Assembly: GCA_904502265.1 (NCBI GenBank)
Contig: CAJGDT010000041.1
Span: 1 to 11,038, forward strand
Length of the DNA: 11,038 nucleotides
Direction: 5' to 3'
Source of the DNA: an uncultured Barnesiella sp.
GTDB lineage: Bacteria > Bacteroidota > Bacteroidia > Bacteroidales > Barnesiellaceae_A
This document shows, in pieces, positions 5,610 through 11,038 of the stretch. The first letter of the stretch is position 1. Each line of letters starts with the position of its first letter. Position numbers and translations under genes: made by a program. The notes below the pieces were generated by a model. That model had not been told where the DNA came from. It saw nothing but the letters and a program-made list of their open reading frames with translations, and made no database searches.

Positions 5610-8447
5610 ATGGTGCATAAAAACAATATAGTTAAAATACTTGCCATACTGATTATCAGCATACTATCAGCACACACTATGGTGTACTCACACCATAGCA
5701 ACGATAGTATTGCCCCATTGGCAGCAAGCACCATTTCGACCTCCCAAAGCAAAATACAGCCTGTCAAGATTCAAGAAAACCATCCGTTGCTTATTGCAAA
5801 TGACTCTACAATCAGTAAAGCCGAAACCGATAGTGTACAAAAAGCCACATCAGTAGCAGTAGACAGCCTACCTCAAGCACCCTCGAATGCCAGTGTAAAG
5901 ACCAAGTCGGCGCTTGATGCCCAAGTAGACTTTACAGCCCAAGACTCACTTGTATTTGAGGCCGGAAACTTAGCCTTCCTTTACGGAAAGAGTGTTGTAA
6001 ACTACCAAGATATTCAGCTCGATGCTGAACAAATTGAATTGAGCCTCAACGAAAATACCGTGTATGCAGTTGGTCGCACCGATAGCCTTGGCGAAACAAC
6101 AGGTAGCCCTATCTACAAAGATAGCAGTGGTGAATATGAGTCGGAAACAATGACATACAACTTCAAAACAAAGCAGGGCTATATCACCAATGTTATCACA
6201 GAGCAAGGAGAAGGTTACTTGACCGGTGGTCGCACCAAAAAGACCGAAGACGACATTCTCTTTATGGAAAATGGTCGCTACACCACTTGCGACAACCACG
6301 AGCACCCACACTTTTACCTACAACTTACTCAAGCCAAAGTGCGACCTCAAAAGAACGTGGTAACAGGTCCAGCATATATGGTATTGGAAGATGTTCCATT
6401 GCCGTTGGCAGTACCTTTTGGCTTCTTCCCTTTCAATAAAAAATATTCATCGGGTATCATTTTCCCCACATTCGGTGAGGAAATGAAACGAGGATTCTAT
6501 ATGCGTAACGGAGGCTATTACTTTGCCATAAACGACTATGTCGACCTTGCATTGACAGGTGAGATATACACCAAGGGATCATGGGGTGTACAAGCACGAT
6601 CGGCCTATATCAAGAAATACAAATTCTCGGGTAGCATCGATGTGAGTTTTATCAACACGGTGACCGGTGACAAAGGTATGCCCGACTACTCATCACAAAA
6701 CAACTTTAAAGTTGCTTGGACACACACCCAAGATGCCAAGGCAAGCGCCAACTCATCATTCTCGGCCAGTGTAAACTTTGCAACAAGTGGTTACAATCGT
6801 AACGATGTCAATACGTACTACGACCCCAACCAATTTACACAATCAACCTCTACATCAACAATCAACTATACCTACCGTGTACCCAACGTTCCGTTGAGCA
6901 TATCGGCCAGTGCCAATATCACACAACGCACACAAGACTCTACGCTCAATGTATCATTACCCAGCCTCACTATCTCGTTGAGCCAGATACGTCCGTTCAA
7001 ACGCAAGAACGCCTCGGGTCCTGAAAAGTGGTATGAAAAGATACAAATGTCATATAGCGGTCGCTTGCAAAACAGCATTACAGCTAAGCAAGACGAGATT
7101 TTTCAGAAAAATCTGCTCAAAGACTGGCGTAATGGTATGAGTCACAACATACCTATCTCGGCAACATTTACCTTATTTAAGTACATCAACATGACAGCTT
7201 CGGTAAACTTTACCGACCGTATGTACTCCAATAAAATCATGCGAGATTGGGACCCTCAAGCATCGGCCATTGTTAATGATACAGTATACGGCTTTTACAA
7301 CGTGTACGATTTCAATGCCGCAGTGAGCTTACAGACCAAATTATATGGATTTTATACACCTATGAAATTCCTCGGTGATGCCGTAAAACAAATACGCCAC
7401 GTACTAACTCCTTCTATATCATTCACCTATGCACCTGACTTCAGCGACCCTTTCTGGGGTATGTATGAAACGCTTAGATATACCAATGCAGGAGGACAAT
7501 ATGTAGAACAAGTTTACTCGCCCTTCTCTAATGGGCTATTTGGTACGGCTCCACAAGGTGAAAAGGGAGTTGTAAACCTTTCATTTGCCAACAACCTGGA
7601 AATGAAAGTGAAGAGCGATGCAGACTCGACAGGTGTAAAGAAAATATCACTTATCGAAAACCTTACCGTAGGTACCAGCTACAATATGGCAGCCGACTCG
7701 CTGAGATGGAGTAATGTCAACGTAAACCTGCTTATAAAATTAACAAAGGGCCTCAACCTCAACTTACGCACTACATGGGACCCCTACTGTTACCAACTAA
7801 ACTCGGCAGGCAATCCTGTAAGGGTAGACGTATTGCGCTCACAAGCAGGTAGAGGTTTGGCCAGACTCTCGAGCGCCGGTACATCTTTCTCTTATACCTT
7901 CAATAACGACACATTCAAGAAAAAAGAGACCCGCGACAAGCCATCGACCGGAGACGAAGAGGTAGCTGCCGGCAACGATCCCATGGCCAATAGTGCTGCT
8001 GCCCAGCAAGAAAACGATAATAGACGACGATCGGGCAACAACACAAAGGGTAATGACGAATTTGATAGCGATGGATATTACAATTGGAATATACCATGGA
8101 GTCTTACTTTTAACTACTCGATCAACTACACATACGGAGCGTTTAACAAAGAGAAAATGGAGTATGATGGTAAATTTGTGCAGAATCTGAGTCTGTCAGG
8201 CAATCTAAACTTGACGAAAGGTTGGTCATTCAACTTTACCGCCAGTTATGACTTTGAAGCCAAGAAACTTGCATACATGAATTGCAACATCTCGCGCGAC
8301 TTGCACTGCTTTACTATGTCGGCCAGCTTTGTACCGGTAGGTCCCTATAAATCATATAACTTCCACATTGCTGTGAAATCGTCACTGCTCAAAGACCTCA
8401 AATACGACAAGCAAAGTAACGCTTACGATCAACTCAACTGGTATTGA
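5610..8447 (+). CDS. lptD: LPS-assembly outer membrane protein LptD (OstA-like, Bacteroidota type)
   Basis: LptD forms the outer-membrane beta-barrel that, with LptE, inserts lipopolysaccharide into the outer leaflet. The ATG at 5610 gives 945 residues and a signal-type N-terminus (VHKNNIVKILAILIISILSA, residues 2-21). A TTG at 5589 in frame coincides with the predicted transcript start, so I reject it. A Ser/Thr-rich linker fills about 25-100. The OstA/LptA-like beta-taco domain lies at about 103-265, with LVFEAGNLAFLYGKSVVNY, LDAEQIEL, the YTTCDNHEHPHF segment carrying C227, and a PFGFFPF motif near 270. The rest is alternating beta-strand barrel ending in an aromatic residue (NWY). Only four cysteines are seen in the whole chain, so disulfide wiring differs from E. 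coli. Around 769-822 there is a polar, Asn/Asp/Arg-rich insertion, probably an extramembrane loop. The length exceeds the 784 residues of E. coli LptD. It is followed after 4 nt by the methyltransferase gene, implying cotranscription. Confidence 0.9.
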   Translation: MVHKNNIVKILAILIISILSAHTMVYSHHSNDSIAPLAASTISTSQSKIQPVKIQENHPLLIANDSTISKAETDSVQKATSVAVDSLPQAPSNASVKTKSALDAQVDFTAQDSLVFEAGNLAFLYGKSVVNYQDIQLDAEQIELSLNENTVYAVGRTDSLGETTGSPIYKDSSGEYESETMTYNFKTKQGYITNVITEQGEGYLTGGRTKKTEDDILFMENGRYTTCDNHEHPHFYLQLTQAKVRPQKNVVTGPAYMVLEDVPLPLAVPFGFFPFNKKYSSGIIFPTFGEEMKRGFYMRNGGYYFAINDYVDLALTGEIYTKGSWGVQARSAYIKKYKFSGSIDVSFINTVTGDKGMPDYSSQNNFKVAWTHTQDAKASANSSFSASVNFATSGYNRNDVNTYYDPNQFTQSTSTSTINYTYRVPNVPLSISASANITQRTQDSTLNVSLPSLTISLSQIRPFKRKNASGPEKWYEKIQMSYSGRLQNSITAKQDEIFQKNLLKDWRNGMSHNIPISATFTLFKYINMTASVNFTDRMYSNKIMRDWDPQASAIVNDTVYGFYNVYDFNAAVSLQTKLYGFYTPMKFLGDAVKQIRHVLTPSISFTYAPDFSDPFWGMYETLRYTNAGGQYVEQVYSPFSNGLFGTAPQGEKGVVNLSFANNLEMKVKSDADSTGVKKISLIENLTVGTSYNMAADSLRWSNVNVNLLIKLTKGLNLNLRTTWDPYCYQLNSAGNPVRVDVLRSQAGRGLARLSSAGTSFSYTFNNDTFKKKETRDKPSTGDEEVAAGNDPMANSAAAQQENDNRRRSGNNTKGNDEFDSDGYYNWNIPWSLTFNYSINYTYGAFNKEKMEYDGKFVQNLSLSGNLNLTKGWSFNFTASYDFEAKKLAYMNCNISRDLHCFTMSASFVPVGPYKSYNFHIAVKSSLLKDLKYDKQSNAYDQLNWY

Positions 8448-8451
8448 TAAT

Positions 8452-9873
8452 ATGGAATTGCCAAAAGCTTTCGCAGAACGCATGCAACAACTCTTGGGCA
8501 ACGAGTACGACTCATTTGCCCATGCTCTCACTCATACCGAACAACCGGTAAGTATTCGCATCAACACTGCCAAGAGCGCACAAGCGCCCTGCAATGCAAC
8601 AGCCGTTCCTTGGTCGGGGGGTAGCGGATATTACCTTCCCGTACGCCCCACTTTTACCTTCGACCCCATTTTTCATGCCGGTGGATATTATGTACAAGAG
8701 GCCGCCTCAATGTTTTTAGGCCGTGTTATTGAGCAATATATATCCACACCGGTGCGTTACCTTGACCTATGCGCTGCACCGGGCGGAAAGTCTACTCACG
8801 CATTATCTCAATTACCCACCGGCAGCCTCGTTGTAAGCAACGAAGTAGTAAGACAGCGTGCTCAAATTCTGGCTGAGAACATAACCAAATGGGGAAACCC
8901 TCGCTCGGTCGTAACCAACAATATGCCGGCCGACTGGGGTACATGGCACAACTACTTCGATGTAATAGCTACCGACGTACCCTGCTCAGGCGAAGGTATG
9001 TTCCGCAAAGACGATACTGCCATTACCGAGTGGTCGCCCGCCAATGTAGCTCATTGTGCATCGCGCCAAGAGGGCATCATCGCCGATATATGGAGCGCTC
9101 TACACCCCGGTGGTCTACTTATCTATAGCACATGCACATTCAATATAGAAGAGAATGAAGCGATGATTGAGCACATTGCTCGTACCTACGATGCCGAACC
9201 CTTAACTATTGACATCAACCCGGATTGGGGAATTGCCAATGCACTTGTAGGCGACATGCCGGTATATAGATTTATGCCCCATCGCACACATGGCGAAGGT
9301 CTATTCATGGCTGTTTTGCGCAAAAAAGGCGAAGTAGACGACATTTGTGGCACTCCGCCCAATGTACGCGATAAAAAGAAAAAACAAGGAGCCAAAAACA
9401 AGGCGTTACCCATTCCTCGCGAGGTAAAAGAGTGGTTATCATCGCAAGGATATACCCTTATCGCAAGCGAAACAGATATAACAGCCTGTCCTGAGGAGTA
9501 TGCCAACGATATGCAAGCCATGCAACGCGACTTCAATGTACTGCATGCCGGTATCCCCATGGCAACATTAAAAGGTCGTGACCTCATTCCCACTCATGCC
9601 TTGGCCCTCTCTACAGCTTGCAACCACGAAAAATTTGCACTGTGCGAAGTATCGCTCGACACAGCCCTCGCCTATCTGCGAAGAGAAACCGTAACGCTAC
9701 CTGCCGACACCCCTCGTGGATATGTAATACTTACCTACCAAGGTTTCACACTCGGATGGGTTAAAAATTTGGGCAATAGAGCCAACAACCTCTACCCACA
9801 AGAGTGGCGCATACGCAGTAGCTACAACCCCGAGACCATCATCGAAGCCGGAGTAAAGAGTTCTTGTTATTGA
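8452..9873 (+). CDS. rsmF: RsmF-like rRNA cytosine-C5 methyltransferase (NOL1/NOP2/Sun family)
   Basis: Enzymes of this family transfer a methyl group from S-adenosylmethionine to C5 of a cytosine in rRNA; E. coli RsmF modifies C1407 of 16S rRNA. The 473 residues are close to the 479 of E. coli RsmF, and there is no NusB-like N-terminal domain as in RsmB. Motifs in order: YVQEAASMF (80-88); SAM-binding DLCAAPGGKST (105-115); SNEVV (129-133); TDVPCSGEGMF (174-184) with C178, which releases the product; and YSTCTFNIEENE (225-236) with the nucleophile C228. After a lysine-rich linker near 305-320, a PUA-like C-terminal domain ends in WVKNLGNRANNLYP at about 436-449. The start codon is 4 nt past the lptD stop, so translation is probably coupled. 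The exact rRNA position modified is inferred from family only. It is an RNA, not a DNA, methyltransferase, despite lying next to a nuclease gene. Confidence 0.92.
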   Translation: MELPKAFAERMQQLLGNEYDSFAHALTHTEQPVSIRINTAKSAQAPCNATAVPWSGGSGYYLPVRPTFTFDPIFHAGGYYVQEAASMFLGRVIEQYISTPVRYLDLCAAPGGKSTHALSQLPTGSLVVSNEVVRQRAQILAENITKWGNPRSVVTNNMPADWGTWHNYFDVIATDVPCSGEGMFRKDDTAITEWSPANVAHCASRQEGIIADIWSALHPGGLLIYSTCTFNIEENEAMIEHIARTYDAEPLTIDINPDWGIANALVGDMPVYRFMPHRTHGEGLFMAVLRKKGEVDDICGTPPNVRDKKKKQGAKNKALPIPREVKEWLSSQGYTLIASETDITACPEEYANDMQAMQRDFNVLHAGIPMATLKGRDLIPTHALALSTACNHEKFALCEVSLDTALAYLRRETVTLPADTPRGYVILTYQGFTLGWVKNLGNRANNLYPQEWRIRSSYNPETIIEAGVKSSCY

Positions 9874-9888
9874 GAATACACAAGAAAA

Positions 9889-10788
9889 ATGATAAAAGAC
9901 AAGACATATCGATACGACGATGCATTCAAAGCGTGGGCTCGAAAACATCAATTCAATTTCAAGGAGTTCGTGTTGAATGATTTCTACAATGATAAGAATC
10001 CTCAAGTCATTCTCTCACCCACGGCTGCCCAAAGAGGACTGATATTTTGCGACCAATATCGCTATTTGATTCAAACGAAGGTTCAATCATTTGGCACGTC
10101 GGCTCTATTTTTAAACATGCTCCGGAGTGAACATATTCCATATAATATCTTCACCCCAATGGAGGAAGATTTAGAAAATACCGCGTCATTATTTAATGAA
10201 ATTATTGGAGGAGGTATCTCGTATATAAAACAAATACACATAGAGTATGCCGGCAGACCTGGCACTGACAAAAGCGAATATCTTAACGATGGAACATCGT
10301 TTGATACCTTTATTGAATATGAAGCAACCGATGGAAAAATCGGAGGTATAGGCATTGAGGTTAAATACACTGAAAATGGTTATCGCATAGGCAAAAAAGA
10401 GAAAAATGATATAGAAAACCCTTATGGAAAATATAGCTTAATTACCATGCTTTCGGGTTACTATATCCCCACCCTCAATATTACTGCATTCATTAAAGCC
10501 AACCATTTGCGACAAATATGGCGTAACCACATATTGGGATATTCAATGCTAAATAGAGGCGATATTCAACATTTTCATCACATACATCTATATCCTCAGG
10601 GCAACACACACTTTCATGAATTAGCTCTACCCGAATACAAAAACTTACTGACCGAAAAGGGAAAACAGAGTTTTATAGACCTTACATACGAATCGCTATT
10701 CAACAAAATGAATAGGCATTTTATCACCGACAAGCAACAAGAATGGATAAAATATCTGATAAATAGATATTTATCAGATGTAAAGTAA
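9889..10788 (+). CDS. Putative PD-(D/E)XK nuclease, orphan restriction-endonuclease-like
   Basis: This 299-residue protein has a plausible PD-(D/E)XK core. D139 in GTSFDTFIEY is followed by a hydrophobic strand ending in E157-V-K159 of IGIEVKYTEN, with E104 in the preceding helix (SLFNEIIGGG) as a possible fourth acidic residue. A His-rich stretch (HFHHIHLYPQGNTHFHE, 228-244) follows. The arrangement resembles what NCBI calls PGN_0703-family putative restriction endonucleases; that link is from memory. Such enzymes cut DNA using divalent metal. No signal peptide or membrane segment is seen. It begins 15 nt after the methyltransferase stop (with purine-rich ACAAGAAAA before the ATG), so it may be read from the lptD operon, but its function is unrelated. 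Its sequence is richer in A/T and in AAA, ATA and TAT codons than the upstream genes, which suggests recent acquisition. No cognate DNA methyltransferase is in the window. The fold is likely; target and role are unknown. Confidence 0.7.
   Translation: MIKDKTYRYDDAFKAWARKHQFNFKEFVLNDFYNDKNPQVILSPTAAQRGLIFCDQYRYLIQTKVQSFGTSALFLNMLRSEHIPYNIFTPMEEDLENTASLFNEIIGGGISYIKQIHIEYAGRPGTDKSEYLNDGTSFDTFIEYEATDGKIGGIGIEVKYTENGYRIGKKEKNDIENPYGKYSLITMLSGYYIPTLNITAFIKANHLRQIWRNHILGYSMLNRGDIQHFHHIHLYPQGNTHFHELALPEYKNLLTEKGKQSFIDLTYESLFNKMNRHFITDKQQEWIKYLINRYLSDVK
10754..10779 (+). repeat. Perfect 10-bp inverted repeat (hairpin) at 3' end of nuclease gene
   Basis: ATCTGATAAA (10754-10763) and TTTATCAGAT (10770-10779) are exact reverse complements around a 6-nt loop. 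The structure lies inside the last codons of the nuclease gene, ending 6 nt before its stop codon. No T tract follows directly, so it is not a classical terminator. It could protect or process the mRNA 3' end. Confidence 0.55.
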
Positions 10789-10852
10789 CTTTACCACCAA
10801 CACATTCAAATCGCTACGCTATGCAGTAATGATAGATAGAGGTAAAGTTTTT
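10787..10852 (+). terminator. Possible weak terminator after the nuclease gene
   Basis: AACTTTACC (10787-10795), overlapping the stop codon, is the exact reverse complement of GGTAAAGTT (10841-10849), which runs into a five-T tract (10848-10852). The 45-nt interior has no obvious strong secondary stem, so folding into a terminator would be slow. It is the only termination-like structure between the nuclease and the tRNA promoter. The remaining intergenic sequence is A/T-rich without a gene. Confidence 0.35.
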
Positions 10853-10883
10853 GAAGAAAAACAAAATTATTTTCATCTAACTA

Positions 10884-10914
10884 TTGCACAAATCAAAAAT
10901 AACTCCTATCTTTG
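10884..10914 (+). promoter_or_regulatory. tRNA gene promoter (TTG at -33, TATCTTTG at -7)
   Basis: TATCTTTG (10907-10914) matches TAnnTTTG, and a TTG (10884-10886) lies 20 bp upstream, the normal Bacteroidota spacing. The predicted start near 10921 leaves about 27 nt of leader before the tRNA, to be removed by RNase P. This is the best-spaced promoter in the window. Confidence 0.75.
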
Positions 10915-10947
10915 CACCGCATTTAAGGAAAACCTCATTATGGTAAT

Positions 10948-11021
10948 GGCGGGATAGCTCAGTTGGTTAGAGCGTCGGATTCATAACCCGGAGGTCACGA
11001 GTTCAATTCTCGTTCCCGCTA
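10948..11021 (+). tRNA. tRNA with CAU anticodon, probably elongator tRNA-Met
   Basis: A full cloverleaf of 74 nt can be drawn. The acceptor is 10948-10954 with 11014-11020. The D arm is GCTC/GAGC around AGTTGGTTA. The anticodon loop TTCATAA has CAT at 10982-10984. There is a 5-nt variable loop, and the T arm is ACGAG/CTCGT around TTCAATT. The discriminator is A11021. The CCA end is not encoded, as usual in Bacteroidota. The first acceptor pair is G-U and the pair closing the anticodon loop is A-C. It lacks three G-C pairs next to the anticodon loop, so it is not the initiator. A CAU tRNA could also be tRNA-Ile2, read after lysidine modification; Met is preferred from overall resemblance. Confidence 0.9.
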
Positions 11022-11038
11022 CAAAGCAAGTGATTTAA

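Noticed and set aside
9889..11021. Genomic island integrated at the tRNA gene
   Set aside because: No integrase, direct repeat of the tRNA 3' end or mobile-element gene is visible. The nuclease lies on the 5' side of the tRNA, whereas integration normally targets the 3' end, and downstream sequence is missing.

Overview
The window looks like ordinary chromosomal sequence from a member of the Bacteroidales (Bacteroidota). Four upstream regions carry TAnnTTTG, the Bacteroidota -7 promoter element. Strong Shine-Dalgarno sequences are missing. The tRNA gene does not encode its CCA end. The proteins match Bacteroidota families: DUF4491, a very large alpha-2-macroglobulin, and a long LptD. Genus cannot be fixed from the sequence alone.

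Layout. Positions 1-3242 (minus strand) hold the first 1080 codons of a secreted alpha-2-macroglobulin-like protein whose C-terminus lies outside the window. A 157-bp divergent intergenic region separates it from a small DUF4491 membrane protein (3400-3711, plus). Everything after that is on the plus strand: ilvE (3861-4886), with its own promoter and a strong intrinsic terminator; an HD-domain phosphohydrolase (4950-5507) whose start lies only 11 nt beyond that terminator; lptD (5610-8447) with its own promoter; an RsmF-like rRNA m5C methyltransferase (8452-9873) 4 nt behind lptD; a stand-alone PD-(D/E)XK nuclease-like protein (9889-10788) 15 nt further on; and a CAU-anticodon tRNA (10948-11021) with a well-spaced promoter. 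No stretch of more than 300 bp lacks a gene. No CRISPR array, transposase or rRNA gene is visible.

How the genes relate. The alpha-2-macroglobulin and LptD both belong to the cell envelope: periplasmic protease defence, and LPS insertion into the outer membrane. ilvE (branched-chain amino acid transamination) and the methyltransferase (rRNA modification) are housekeeping genes. ilvE has the Arg-codon bias expected of a highly expressed gene.

The least ordinary item is the nuclease-like protein. It looks like an orphan restriction-type endonuclease with no DNA methyltransferase beside it. It sits at the end of a housekeeping operon next to a tRNA gene and is visibly more AT-rich than its neighbours. 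I do not see a convincing novel multi-gene system in this window.
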